From: DATGEP01 sp035310125
Lineage (GTDB): Bacteria; Chloroflexota; Ktedonobacteria; Ktedonobacterales; JADMIN01
Assembly (NCBI GenBank): GCA_035310125.1
Contig: DATGEP010000207.1
Span: 1 to 38,421, forward strand
Length of the DNA: 38,421 bases
Reading direction: 5' to 3'
Part shown: positions 24,375-32,676 of the stretch, piece after piece
How positions within the stretch are numbered: position 1 is the first letter of the stretch
Layout: each line of letters begins with the position of its first letter
Position numbers and translations under genes: made by a program
Notes under the pieces: model-generated
What the model saw: only the letters and a program-made list of their open reading frames with translations
Told to the model about the DNA's origin: nothing
Database searches by the model: none

Positions 24375-26041
24375 GCAAGCGCGAGGAGCGCAAGACGCAG
24401 AGGAGACATGCGCGCCGGTGGCCGAGGAAACTCGCGCTCGTGGCGCTGGCGAGCGGCTGGCTCGGTGTGCTGGGGCTAGCGCTGCCGCTGGTGGCTCACG
24501 GGGACACATCACAACTGGCATCATATGGCGCATCAGCATCGGGCTGGGCCATACAGCCATACGTGCTGAACGATGCCTTTCTGAATATTCCCGCGGCGGA
24601 CCAAACATCGCCGTACCTTTTCGTGTCCATAGATAACACACCCAGCGCGAACGCCAAGGCGGCGTACTTCACGCCGGGTACGGCGATCAACGCCGTCCTC
24701 ACCACAGAGAATACCGGGCAGCAAGTGCCCAGTGGGGTAGAGGCGCGCTATCCTGGCCAGGGATCAGCATCCAGCCAGGTGGGACCGGTGAGCGATGGCG
24801 TGGCGACCCAGGCGGGCGCGGCGTCCGAATCGGCGCAGGCCGCGGAAGCATACGCACAGGCGCAGGCCGGGCTAGCCTCGTACCAGTTCGCACCAGCGCC
24901 TGGGACGGCTCCTCCAGGTGGCGGGCCGCTACCAACGGTGCCGCCGATTCCGACCCTTCCTTCTATCGGCAACACCCCGACATCCGGACCAGGGAGCAAT
25001 CCACCGACTCCCACGCCGACGCATACGAATCCTGCTCCAACGCCAACCCCCTGCCTGGCGGGTATCTGCCTGACTTCGCCGATCCAGAGCGGTGACACCG
25101 CCAGTAACCAGGGAAGCTATGCGGGGCCGGCAAACGTGCGGCTACCGGATCTGTTTGAGCAGCGACTGGCGGCGGCCCTGCGAGCGGTGGAGCTCGCAAA
25201 TCCACATCTGTTGCAGCTTGCGAACGGCCATCTGGCAACGCCAAGCTCCCAGCTTCCGTATGCCGCCGCGGACGAAAGCGGAGAGGCGGTAACGCAGGCA
25301 TCCAATAGTGGTGCGACGATTGCCGTCACAGTGCATGCCGGGCAGGTAGAGCTATTCCAGGGACTCATTACATTCGGCGCGATTGATTCGACGCTGCAAG
25401 GGCAGGCGCCCGCTTCCAACGCGATGGGGCAGGGAAAAATCACGACTACGATCACCAACGCGGCGATTGCTGGCATTCCTGTGACGATTGACCAGAACGG
25501 CGTGCAAGTGAATGGACAGGGCGGTGCGCAGAGCAGCGCGGTGGAGCAGCAGCTTTCTACGGCGCTGAATACGGCGCTGCAACAGGCGGGTATCAAGATC
25601 GCCCTGACGAAATCCACCAGTATGCGGGACGTGGGCAAGTGGCAGGGTTCTGGTGGCGGACTGGAAGTGGCGGGCGATGTTGTGCCGGGTCACGGCGCGC
25701 CGGGGACGCATGTGGACTTCACGGTGGGCGAGGTAACTGGCAGCGCCTATGCGTTGCCGGGCGCGCCACTCAACAATGGCGGCGGTTTCGGCGGAGGTTA
25801 CTTCGGTGGGTCGGGCGGCTTCGGCAGTTTCCCATCCGGCGGGCCAGGCGGGTCGAATACTCAACCACAAAATCCGGGGAGCAGGGTGCTCTCATTGCTC
25901 AGCTCACTGAGTCCAGGTGAGCTGCTGTCGCTTCTGTTCGTGGTGCAAGGTGTCTCGACGGCGGCGGTGGCCGCGGCGGCGAATGGTGCCGAGGCAGCGG
26001 CGAAAGGTGGCAAGCTGCTGGTGGAGGAGGAAACACAATGA
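24371..26041 (+). CDS. Large secreted Pro/Thr/Gly-rich protein of unknown function in the liv operon
   Basis: A 556-residue protein not recognised as a known family. A very basic N-terminus (residues 1-20) is followed by a hydrophobic signal segment (about 21-43) with a possible cleavage after AHG. A first extracellular region runs to about residue 173, then a Pro/Thr/Gly linker (174-230), a CLAGIC pair of cysteines and a second region with repeated Ala/Gln/Thr sequence. A Gly-rich stretch (GGGFGGGYFGGSGGFG, about 467-482) follows, and a weakly hydrophobic helix at 512-538 could anchor it. It overlaps livF by four bases (ATGA) and the next gene likewise, so it is made together with the transporter. 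It may be a surface scaffold or cell-wall partner of the importer; this is inference. Confidence 0.72.
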   Translation: MSKREERKTQRRHARRWPRKLALVALASGWLGVLGLALPLVAHGDTSQLASYGASASGWAIQPYVLNDAFLNIPAADQTSPYLFVSIDNTPSANAKAAYFTPGTAINAVLTTENTGQQVPSGVEARYPGQGSASSQVGPVSDGVATQAGAASESAQAAEAYAQAQAGLASYQFAPAPGTAPPGGGPLPTVPPIPTLPSIGNTPTSGPGSNPPTPTPTHTNPAPTPTPCLAGICLTSPIQSGDTASNQGSYAGPANVRLPDLFEQRLAAALRAVELANPHLLQLANGHLATPSSQLPYAAADESGEAVTQASNSGATIAVTVHAGQVELFQGLITFGAIDSTLQGQAPASNAMGQGKITTTITNAAIAGIPVTIDQNGVQVNGQGGAQSSAVEQQLSTALNTALQQAGIKIALTKSTSMRDVGKWQGSGGGLEVAGDVVPGHGAPGTHVDFTVGEVTGSAYALPGAPLNNGGGFGGGYFGGSGGFGSFPSGGPGGSNTQPQNPGSRVLSLLSSLSPGELLSLLFVVQGVSTAAVAAAANGAEAAAKGGKLLVEEETQ

Positions 26042-26385
26042 CGACACCACAGCAGGGCACACCTATCGGTGGCTCTGGATCGGGATCTGGCGCGCCAGTA
26101 GCGACGGCGCCCGCACCACCCGCACCGGCAGTGCGGGGTGAGCTTACCTGCCCGGTCTGCGCGACGATGTTTGCGCCGAAAGCCTCGAACGGTCGGTGTC
26201 CTGTCTGCAACGAGCAGGTAGTGCCCGCGGAGCTGGTGCGACGCGAAATACGCGGTTTATCGCCGGCGCTGCGCTGGTTTCGGGCCGGGGGCTGGCGGCT
26301 GGTTGTCCTGGTACTTTTCATACTGTATCAAGCCGCGTTGCTGATCTACCTGTGGCGTACCTTCGCCGATCAGCATGTGTTGTAA
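26038..26385 (+). CDS. Zinc-ribbon single-pass membrane protein in the liv operon
   Basis: A 115-residue protein with a Gly/Ser/Pro/Ala-rich N-terminus (1-33), a four-cysteine zinc ribbon (C38, C41, C54, C57 in two CPVC pairs) and one membrane segment near the C-terminus (about 86-106), leaving a short tail DQHVL. Such proteins usually face the cytoplasm with the ribbon, but topology is not certain here. It overlaps the secreted-protein gene by four bases and precedes the binding-protein gene by 45 bp. No known function; the context suggests an accessory or regulatory subunit of the transporter. Confidence 0.75.
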   Translation: MTTPQQGTPIGGSGSGSGAPVATAPAPPAPAVRGELTCPVCATMFAPKASNGRCPVCNEQVVPAELVRREIRGLSPALRWFRAGGWRLVVLVLFILYQAALLIYLWRTFADQHVL

Positions 26386-26430
26386 GCCAGCCGGCAGAAA
26401 CTCGGCTATTATGATAGAGGGTATTCAGCT

Positions 26431-27768
26431 ATGAATCATGATCGGCTGTTCGCAATCGTGGTGATACTGGCGCTGCTTGCCTCCACGGGAACGGCGGTGA
26501 TTGTGGCGACAGGCGCGCACCAACACACCACGGTGCAAATCAGCGGCGGCGGGCCATTTACGTCGAGCGCGCAGGCGACACAGTCCGCTGGCGGCACCCC
26601 CAGCAGCGGAGGCGGAGGTGGTGGAACATACTCCGGCAGCGGTAGTAGCCAGACGCAAGGCGTCAGCGGAGACACCATCAAAGTCGGCGCGATCTTCAGC
26701 GAAAGCAATGGTATTGACTCGACCGTGGAGGAAGATACGGTTCGGGCATACTTCCAGTCTGTGAATGCGCAGGGGGGCGTCAATGGGCGCAAGCTGGAGC
26801 TGGTCTCTTATGATGACGGCCTAAACGGCGATACAGCGTATGCGGAAGCCGCTCGACTGGATCAGCAAGATCATGTGTTCGCCGTCGTCGGCTGGCTGGC
26901 GCCCTTTGGCGAGGCGCGAGCCGCGCCGTATCTTGAGCAACATGGCATCCCCATCGTGGGCGGGCTGGGAGTGCCGGAAGAATTCAACAGTCCGGTCTCA
27001 TTCCCCGTCTCACCCATCTTTGCGAAAGATGGGTTTGCGCTGGGCGCATACGGAGCGGGAACGCTGCACTATCACCATATTGGCGTATTTCTCACGCAGA
27101 CGGCGGGAATCAACGATGTAGCTAACGGCATCAAGCAAGGCGCCGCGGCGCATGGGGTGACCGTGAACGATAATGACATCGTGTTCGTGCCGTTCGCGGC
27201 GACGAATTTCGAGCAATATCTGCTGCAATTCCAGTCTGAAGGTGTGGATGGGCTTGTAACCCAGCTCGATCCATTCAGCTACGTGCGGCTCTTCCAGGCT
27301 GAGCAGCGAACGAACAAGATCTTCCATCAGCTTGCGGGTGCGGGTGTAGACAAACAATCGGTGGATGCTGCCATTGGCTCGCAGCTCGTGGGAACATACG
27401 GGTTCATGCCGTATCTTGAGGCGCAGGGCAACCCAACGGGCAACGCCGAGGTAAACGCCTACAACGCCACGGTAACGCGATACTACCCCAGTCAGGCCCA
27501 GAACATGGATGCGTTCTCGGAGGGCACATGGGTGGCGGCCCGACTCTTTGTGGATGCGCTGGCGAAGCTGGGCAACAACGTGACGCGAGCCGGCCTGGTG
27601 AACGCGCTCGATTCGGGCGCATACGACGTGGGTGGGATGGCGCCGGAGCTGAATTATCAGCGAGCTGGCTCCTCGCATGCGGCAAGCAATTGCGCCAGCT
27701 ACATCTCCTATACGTCGAACCGGCGCTGGCAGGTGGTGGTCCCGCCTCCGTACTACATCTGCTATTAG
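26431..27768 (+). CDS. Membrane-tethered periplasmic-binding-protein-like (LivK-type) substrate-binding protein
   Basis: A 445-residue protein of the Peripla_BP_6 (LivK/amide-binding) family, the binding component for the importer. An N-terminal hydrophobic segment (residues 7-28) lacks a lipobox Cys, so the protein is probably tethered by this segment or secreted. A Ser/Gly/Thr linker (about 36-80, including six consecutive Gly) separates it from the domain starting at DTIKVGAIFSES. Family stretches are YFQSVNAQGGVNGRKLELV and VVGWLAPFGEARAAPYLEQH. The C-terminus has two cysteines (SNCASY and YYICY). The ATG at 26431 has AGAGGG nine bases upstream. It is the last gene of the operon, an unusual place for the binding protein. 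The real substrate is unknown. Confidence 0.88.
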   Translation: MNHDRLFAIVVILALLASTGTAVIVATGAHQHTTVQISGGGPFTSSAQATQSAGGTPSSGGGGGGTYSGSGSSQTQGVSGDTIKVGAIFSESNGIDSTVEEDTVRAYFQSVNAQGGVNGRKLELVSYDDGLNGDTAYAEAARLDQQDHVFAVVGWLAPFGEARAAPYLEQHGIPIVGGLGVPEEFNSPVSFPVSPIFAKDGFALGAYGAGTLHYHHIGVFLTQTAGINDVANGIKQGAAAHGVTVNDNDIVFVPFAATNFEQYLLQFQSEGVDGLVTQLDPFSYVRLFQAEQRTNKIFHQLAGAGVDKQSVDAAIGSQLVGTYGFMPYLEAQGNPTGNAEVNAYNATVTRYYPSQAQNMDAFSEGTWVAARLFVDALAKLGNNVTRAGLVNALDSGAYDVGGMAPELNYQRAGSSHAASNCASYISYTSNRRWQVVVPPPYYICY

Positions 27769-27789
27769 GCTATTAGGAGACATCGTTGC

Positions 27790-27818
27790 GGCAGCCGCTC
27801 TGGTCAACGGCGGCTGCC
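27790..27818. terminator. Hairpin after the liv operon
   Basis: GGCAGCCGC/GCGGCTGCC, a perfect 9-bp stem with an 11-base loop, lies 21 bp after the binding-protein stop in the gap between convergent genes. There is no T tract on either strand, so termination would need help from Rho or other factors. Confidence 0.35.
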
Positions 27819-27852
27819 CGCATCAAGATCTGGCAAGGGTCCCGGCGAGACG

Positions 27853-28410
27853 TCAGGGGAGGAGCGCATGCGTCTGCTCGTAGCGCTGGACGGTCGCATG
27901 CGCCTGCTCGATCAGGCTGGTTTCGCCCCGCTGGCGCAGAGCATCCTCCATCTGTTCGGCGTGTTCAGCGGGAACGACGCGCCAGCCGTAGCGATACACG
28001 AGGTCGCTACCCAGCCACCCTGAGGCCGCCAACACAGCCAGCGCCGCCGCGGAGAAGGCGAGCGCCGCCGCGCGCGGCTCGGCGGCCGATGGCGCCTGGG
28101 ACTCGCGGCGCAAAAGCAGACTCGTGAGCAGCAATGCTAGCATGGAGGCGTTGAGATAGCCGTGGATCGCTCCAGCACGGCGAACCGGATGCTCTCTTGG
28201 CACGGCCTGGTAGTCCCATAGGCCGACCAGCGCCGCGCCGCAGCCACTGAGAAGCGCGCCCGTGTGCATCGCGCGGGCGGCAAACCGCCAGCGCCGCTGG
28301 CGGCTAACCAGTCCAATGAGGTCACAGGCGACCCCGCTGGTGAGCATGCCGACGGGTAGGTCGGTGAGCAGAGCATGCAGTGGATGTCCCTTGAGCAATG
28401 GGTCTTTCAT
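27853..28410 (-). CDS. DUF2231-family membrane protein
   Basis: A 185-residue integral membrane protein with four hydrophobic segments. The start MKDPLLKGHPLHALLTDLPVG is the hallmark of DUF2231, whose members have His residues near the membrane face and are suspected, but not shown, to bind heme or interact with redox partners. Further histidines and the GLWDYQAVPREHPVRRAGAIHG loop fit the family. The ATG at 28410 has GGAGG ten bases upstream. The C-terminus is a hydrophilic helix of about 40 residues. It stands alone between the convergent liv operon and the divergent SDR gene. Confidence 0.85.
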   Translation of the reverse strand: MKDPLLKGHPLHALLTDLPVGMLTSGVACDLIGLVSRQRRWRFAARAMHTGALLSGCGAALVGLWDYQAVPREHPVRRAGAIHGYLNASMLALLLTSLLLRRESQAPSAAEPRAAALAFSAAALAVLAASGWLGSDLVYRYGWRVVPAEHAEQMEDALRQRGETSLIEQAHATVQRYEQTHALLP

Positions 28411-28652
28411 AGGATGTGTACCTCCGTTGCCCTTCTGCCAGTCCGCAATATGTCAGCGGAGCATGGACTGATCGCCGGCCGCTACCAGAGCTGCGGAACC
28501 ACAAGCGAGCGCCGTGTACTCATCGCCTGCTCCCGTTCCTTCGTACAGGTAGTATACCGGCCTGTTGTACGTAGCTGTGAGTGAGCGTGTGCGACCATAC
28601 TACCACTAGCACAACGAGTACGTATCCCCACCTATGCGGAGGAAGACGCAAA

Positions 28653-29768
28653 ATGGCAATATCTCCACGCACCGCGCTTATCACCGGCGCGTCCCGCGGC
28701 CTCGGGCTTGCTCTCGCTCGCAAGCTGGCCAGCGATACCTGGACGTTGATCATTGATGCCCGTGGGAGCGAGGCACTCGAAGCTGTGCGGGCTGAGCTTG
28801 CTTCCCTTACGCGGGTGGTCGCGATTCCGGGCGATGTAACCGACCCAACGCACCGGCAGGCGCTGGCCCGCGCGGCTCACGAGTCGGGTGGCCTGGACGC
28901 GATTGTCAACAACGCCAGCATTCTTGGCCCCAGTCCGCAGCCGGAGCTTTTGAGCTATCCCCTGGATGTGCTCGAGGACGTGTACCGCGCCAATGTGATT
29001 GCTCCGCTCGCGCTCATTCAAGCAATCCAGCATGACCTTCGTCCAGGCGCCCGCATCATCAATATTACCAGTGATGCTGGCGTCGAGCCATACGCTGGCT
29101 GGGGCGGCTATGGCTCCAGCAAAGCGGCGCTCGAGCAGCTTTCGCATATCCTTGCCGCCGAGCTGCCTGAGTACCGCGTGTACTGGGTTGATCCCGGCGA
29201 CATGAGAACCGCGCTTCATCAGCAAGCGTTTCCCGGCGAGGATATCAGTGATCGCCCCCTGCCAGAAGAGAGCGTGCCGGGCCTGATCGCGCTGCTGCAA
29301 GGCGACTATCCGAGCGGGCGGTATCGGGCGAAGGCGGTGAGCGCCGGAGCAGATGTGGACACGGAGCCTGGTGTGCGCGAGCTACGCGTGGCGCTGACGG
29401 TAGCGGACTTCGACCGAGCGGTGGCGCTGTACCGCGATGGATTGACGCTGCCGGTGGTGAAAGAATGGGGCGACGGCGAGGGGCGCGGTGTGGTGCTTGC
29501 CGCGGGTCGCGCGACACTTGAGCTGCTCGACCGCGCCGACGCGGAGCATACGGATGCGGTGGAAGCTGGGCAGCGCGTCTCCGGTCCCGTGCGCCTCGCG
29601 TTGGAGGTACCCGACGTGACGCGGGCGGCGGAGCGTCTCGCCGCGCACGGCGCGGGGGCTCTCCGCGAGCCAGTGCATACGACCTGGGGCAATTACACGC
29701 AGCGTATCCAGACGCCCGACGGCATGCAGATTTCGCTGTACACGCCGGAAGAACAGGGGAGGACGTAG
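28653..29768 (+). CDS. SDR oxidoreductase fused to a glyoxalase/VOC domain
   Basis: A 371-residue two-domain protein. Residues 1-230 are a short-chain dehydrogenase/reductase: cofactor site TGASRGLG (11-18), NNAS, catalytic Ser140, Tyr153 and Lys157 (YGSSK) with correct spacing, so it should be active with NAD(P). Residues about 242-368 are a vicinal-oxygen-chelate (glyoxalase-like) domain: ELRVALTVADFDRAVALYRD, ATLELLDR and ending GNYTQRIQTPDGMQISLYTP. No frameshift separates them, and the linker is short. The ATG at 28653 is preferred because GGAGGAAG lies seven bases upstream, although the frame is open 24 codons more. It ends two bases before the QueA-like gene, so the two are translationally linked. 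Confidence 0.9.
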   Translation: MAISPRTALITGASRGLGLALARKLASDTWTLIIDARGSEALEAVRAELASLTRVVAIPGDVTDPTHRQALARAAHESGGLDAIVNNASILGPSPQPELLSYPLDVLEDVYRANVIAPLALIQAIQHDLRPGARIINITSDAGVEPYAGWGGYGSSKAALEQLSHILAAELPEYRVYWVDPGDMRTALHQQAFPGEDISDRPLPEESVPGLIALLQGDYPSGRYRAKAVSAGADVDTEPGVRELRVALTVADFDRAVALYRDGLTLPVVKEWGDGEGRGVVLAAGRATLELLDRADAEHTDAVEAGQRVSGPVRLALEVPDVTRAAERLAAHGAGALREPVHTTWGNYTQRIQTPDGMQISLYTPEEQGRT

Positions 29769-29770
29769 AG

Positions 29771-30883
29771 ATGGGGCAGGGAGTTGACATAGCGCCGCGA
29801 GCCACTTTCGCACCGCTGGATTTCGTCTTGCCGCCGGAGCTGGAGGCTCATGAGCCGCCTGAAGCACGTGGACTTGCCCGCGACGACGTACGGCTGATGG
29901 TCTCGTATCGCGCAGAGAATTGCGTTATTCACCGGCCATTTCGCGATCTGCCGGAGTTGTTGCGGGCGGGCGATCTGCTCGTGGTCAACACCAGCGGCAC
30001 GCTGCCGGCGGCCCTACGAGTTGAGCGCGCGGACGGTACCCCCCTTGAGCTGCACCTTTCGACGCGGCTGCCAGCGGGACTCTGGAGCGTCGAGACGCGG
30101 CTGCCAGGAGAGTCCGACAGCCTGAGCACGCGCCCCTTCTATGACGCCAACGCGGGCGAGACGCTGCGAATGCCGGGTGGCGCGTCCTGCACGCTGCTGG
30201 CGGCGTACTCACGAGACCACTCGATGAAGCAGGGGCACGGGCGGCTCTGGATTGCCACACTCGCCATGCCGGAGCAACTACTGAACTATCTGGCTCATTA
30301 TGGCTTCCCCATACGCTATGGCTATGTGCCCCGCGCCTGGCCTATCGAATACTACCAGACCGTCTACGCCACTGAGCCGGGCAGCGCGGAGATGCCATCC
30401 GCCGGGCGCGCCTTTACGCCGGAGGTGCTGACACAACTGGTGGCGCGTGGCGTACAGGTCGCGCCACTTTTGCTGCATACAGGTGTCGCGAGCCTGGAGG
30501 ACCATGAGCCACCCTATGAGGAGGAGTATCGTGTGCCGCTGGAGACGGCGCGGCTGGTGAACGCGGCGCATGCGGCAGGCCGCAGCGTGGTCGCCGTGGG
30601 GACGACGGTGGTGCGGGCGCTTGAGTCCGTCACCGACGAAGAAGGCGTCACTCACCCCGGCGCCGGGTGGACGGGACTGGTGGTGACGCCCGCACGCGGC
30701 ATGCGAGCCGTGGACGCGCTGCTGACTGGTTTGCACGAGCCGCGCGCCTCGCATCTATCCATGCTCGAAGCGCTCGCCAGCCGCGAGCATTTGGAGCTGG
30801 CGTACGGAGAGGCGTTGCGGATGGGCTACCTGTGGCACGAGTTCGGCGACCTGCACCTGATCCTGCCGTGTAACATGCCATAG
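29771..30883 (+). CDS. Divergent QueA-like (SAM:tRNA ribosyltransferase-isomerase family) protein
   Basis: A 370-residue protein clearly of the QueA fold: LPELLRAGDLLVVNTSGTLPAAL, YQTVYATEPGSAEMPSAGRA, FTPEVLTQLVARGVQVAPLLLHTGV and GTTVVRALESV. Typical QueA transfers ribose from S-adenosylmethionine to preQ1 in tRNA. Here core motifs are changed: the usual NDTRVIPARL reads NTSGTLPAAL, and the usual PTAGLHFT reads PSAGRAFT, losing the His. It may therefore do a related but different reaction, or be a diverged queuosine enzyme; I leave the symbol blank. It starts two bases after the SDR-VOC gene, with GGGGAGG before the ATG. Its stop lies in a 10-bp tandem repeat. Confidence 0.85.
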   Translation: MGQGVDIAPRATFAPLDFVLPPELEAHEPPEARGLARDDVRLMVSYRAENCVIHRPFRDLPELLRAGDLLVVNTSGTLPAALRVERADGTPLELHLSTRLPAGLWSVETRLPGESDSLSTRPFYDANAGETLRMPGGASCTLLAAYSRDHSMKQGHGRLWIATLAMPEQLLNYLAHYGFPIRYGYVPRAWPIEYYQTVYATEPGSAEMPSAGRAFTPEVLTQLVARGVQVAPLLLHTGVASLEDHEPPYEEEYRVPLETARLVNAAHAAGRSVVAVGTTVVRALESVTDEEGVTHPGAGWTGLVVTPARGMRAVDALLTGLHEPRASHLSMLEALASREHLELAYGEALRMGYLWHEFGDLHLILPCNMP

Positions 30884-30903
30884 CATGCCATAGGCTGCCA
30901 TAG
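30874..30903 (+). repeat. Tandem 10-bp repeat covering the QueA-like stop codon
   Basis: CATGCCATAG occurs twice exactly (30874-30893), followed by GCTGCCATAG (30894-30903). Each unit contains TAG, and the first TAG is the stop of the QueA-like gene. It looks like local slippage duplication of the gene end. Confidence 0.75.
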
Positions 30904-30920
30904 GCGACCCTGATCTTCCG

Positions 30921-31895
30921 CTAGGCGCCTACTGGCATGCCATTGCCGCTCATCAGTGGCCACTCAGAGATTTGTCCGCCGGAAATGACGCGGATGTGGG
31001 GCGCGGGAATGGCGCTGGCAGCGGGGTGTATGTTGGGTGGCGGCACATCAGGCATCAGCGGCCAGATGAGTACCAGGTAGGTTGAGCCATTCTGCGCTAC
31101 TTGCGCCCTTGAGCCGAGCTGCGCGAGCAGGCTCGTGCCGCTGGTGCCATACACAGGGAGAATGCCCCTGGCGCTAGACGGCGCGCAGGATGCGCCGGGC
31201 TGAAGGTACGGGCATTCCGCCGCCGCCACCTGGGCCAGATCCACGGTTGAGTACGGCCACGCACGTACTGGCAGGGTCTGCCAGGCGCCGGTCGCTGGGT
31301 ACACCAGCACGGCGACGCCCCGCGGCGTAAATGCCTGCGCGTTCGCCGGATGATAACCCTGCAAGAAACGCTCGATGGCGAAGACGTTCTTCGTCTGCGC
31401 GTCGAGCTGGCTCCCCTCCTCACCATAGAGTGAGATGGTCTTGCTTTGGCCCGCCGCGTTGACGGTCAGCAACGTGCTTCCTACGTCGGGAACGACATGA
31501 CCGTACGACGGCTTGTCGCTCGCGAAAAAAGCGTGCTGGCTCACCACTACATCGAGAATATGCTGAACCTGATCGGTCGACAGTTTCGCCTGAAGCAGCA
31601 TCGTGGAGGCGGTGGCGCTTGTACCGCTCGCGAAGACGAGCGTGCCATCGCCGTAGAGCGTCCACGAGGGGACGCCATTCACCGAAGGAAATATGAACCC
31701 TGGCGAGGGGAAAAGCTGCGCGAGGATGCTACTGGGGTGCGCATCGTATGCTACCGACGCGCCCGATGACCCTGGCTGGCCGGTGCCGCCCGCGCCAGCC
31801 GTCACACCGCAGCCCGCCAGGACCATCACTGCCGCGAGGGAAACGCCCGCAAGCGCCGCCAGTATGCCTTCACTGGAGAATAGCCTGTGCGCCAT
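30921..31895 (-). CDS. Lipoprotein of unknown function
   Basis: A 324-residue secreted lipoprotein. The signal peptide ends in the lipobox LAGC with Cys29, followed by a Gly/Ser/Ala linker. The mature part has no family I recognise. Its start (PGFIFPSVNGVPSWTLYGDGTLVF) resembles short beta-strand repeats, and the middle has a stretch LSTDQVQHILDVVVSQHAFF of the sort seen in uncharacterised bacterial lipoproteins. There are two Cys in the C-terminal half (AECPYLQ and ASCAPS), possibly a disulfide. The ATG at 31895 has AAAGGAG eight bases upstream. It converges on the QueA-like gene and is on the same strand as the OsmC gene, 232 bp downstream of it. Confidence 0.75.
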   Translation of the reverse strand: MAHRLFSSEGILAALAGVSLAAVMVLAGCGVTAGAGGTGQPGSSGASVAYDAHPSSILAQLFPSPGFIFPSVNGVPSWTLYGDGTLVFASGTSATASTMLLQAKLSTDQVQHILDVVVSQHAFFASDKPSYGHVVPDVGSTLLTVNAAGQSKTISLYGEEGSQLDAQTKNVFAIERFLQGYHPANAQAFTPRGVAVLVYPATGAWQTLPVRAWPYSTVDLAQVAAAECPYLQPGASCAPSSARGILPVYGTSGTSLLAQLGSRAQVAQNGSTYLVLIWPLMPDVPPPNIHPAASAIPAPHIRVISGGQISEWPLMSGNGMPVGA

Positions 31896-32031
31896 CCATC
31901 TTGCTCCTTTCGCACGCTATTCCGCTGTTTTACCGGTGCCTCGCTGGCCTATGACAGCACGGCACTCACCGCTCCGTGGCAAGCTGGGCACGCCAGGCAC
32001 CGCAAGATATGACGGCGCCGCACTCACGAAA

Positions 32032-32048
32032 GTTCCCCCCGCGGGAAC
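32032..32048 (-). terminator. Possible weak terminator after the OsmC gene
   Basis: GTTCCC/GGGAAC, a 6-bp GC-rich stem with a 5-base loop, is followed on the minus strand by TTTCG. It lies about 80 bp after the OsmC stop and before the lipoprotein gene. The stem and T tract are both short. Confidence 0.3.
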
Positions 32049-32127
32049 GCACGGAGAGGATTTACGCCTCAACTCGCATGGTTACCGTCACCTCTGGGAT
32101 CGCGACCGCGACCGTGCCATAGAGCGG

Positions 32128-32508
32128 TCACCGCCGCTTGAATGCCGCGATGAGGCTTTCTCCCTGCTGCTCGGTGACGCCACTGAGCGTAAAGGAGATG
32201 TGTACGGCATTGAAGAGGTTGACATCTGAACGCACCGGATGCGCTGGATCCTGCACGCCCTGAATGTCCACGCGAGCGGTGCGCAACGGCGCCTCCTGGG
32301 CGCGCGCCAGCACGCCGACAAGCTCGACGCCACAGGCCGCGACACCTGAGAGAAACAGCTCGGCGGGCGTCACCGCCTCGCCTGGGCAGCCGTTCTGCAC
32401 CGGTCCATCCACGACGTAGTGCTGGTCGCGCGCGTTGCAGAGCACACGCCCAAAGACATCGGTTGAGCGCGCATGTACCTCGTACGTGCGCGGTGAGGGT
32501 GCTCCCAT
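32128..32508 (-). CDS. OsmC-family protein
   Basis: A 126-residue protein of the OsmC/Ohr fold. The family signature appears as GCPGEAVTPAELFLSGVAACGVELV, where the Cys in VAACG corresponds to the conserved thiol of the family; a second Cys is close by in NGCPGE. The C-terminal strand-rich half (NAVHISFTLSGVTEQQGESLIAAF) also fits. OsmC and Ohr reduce organic hydroperoxides using two Cys, but this one is short, so activity is uncertain. The start is ATG 32508 with a weak, rather distant GAGGA upstream. It is divergent from the GMC oxidoreductase, which can produce hydrogen peroxide; a shared response to peroxide is an attractive but unproved idea. Confidence 0.83.
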   Translation of the reverse strand: MGAPSPRTYEVHARSTDVFGRVLCNARDQHYVVDGPVQNGCPGEAVTPAELFLSGVAACGVELVGVLARAQEAPLRTARVDIQGVQDPAHPVRSDVNLFNAVHISFTLSGVTEQQGESLIAAFKRR

Positions 32509-32575
32509 GTGTTAACCGCTTCCTCTGCTACTCGTACTGCTGCTCGTGTCCAGTGGCCGATATTAGCCCTTGCGT

Positions 32576-32589
32576 GATGATATATCATC
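32576..32589. promoter_or_regulatory. 14-bp palindrome in the OsmC/GMC divergent promoter region
   Basis: GATGATA followed by TATCATC is a perfect palindrome midway between the divergent OsmC and GMC oxidoreductase genes, 67 and 87 bp from their starts. It is a candidate operator for control of both genes. The AT-rich core also makes a possible -10 region, so it may not be a protein site. Confidence 0.4.
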
Positions 32590-32676
32590 GCAGCATAGAG
32601 TCAAACACCCCAACAGACGGTCTTCTCGTATGCCGTTCCCCTTATGGCGGAATTCCTCTAGAAGAAGGCGGCCACT

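Noticed and set aside
30900..32100. Possible operon of the OsmC and lipoprotein genes
   Set aside because: They share a strand, but a 232-bp gap with a possible terminator separates them, so co-transcription is not supported.
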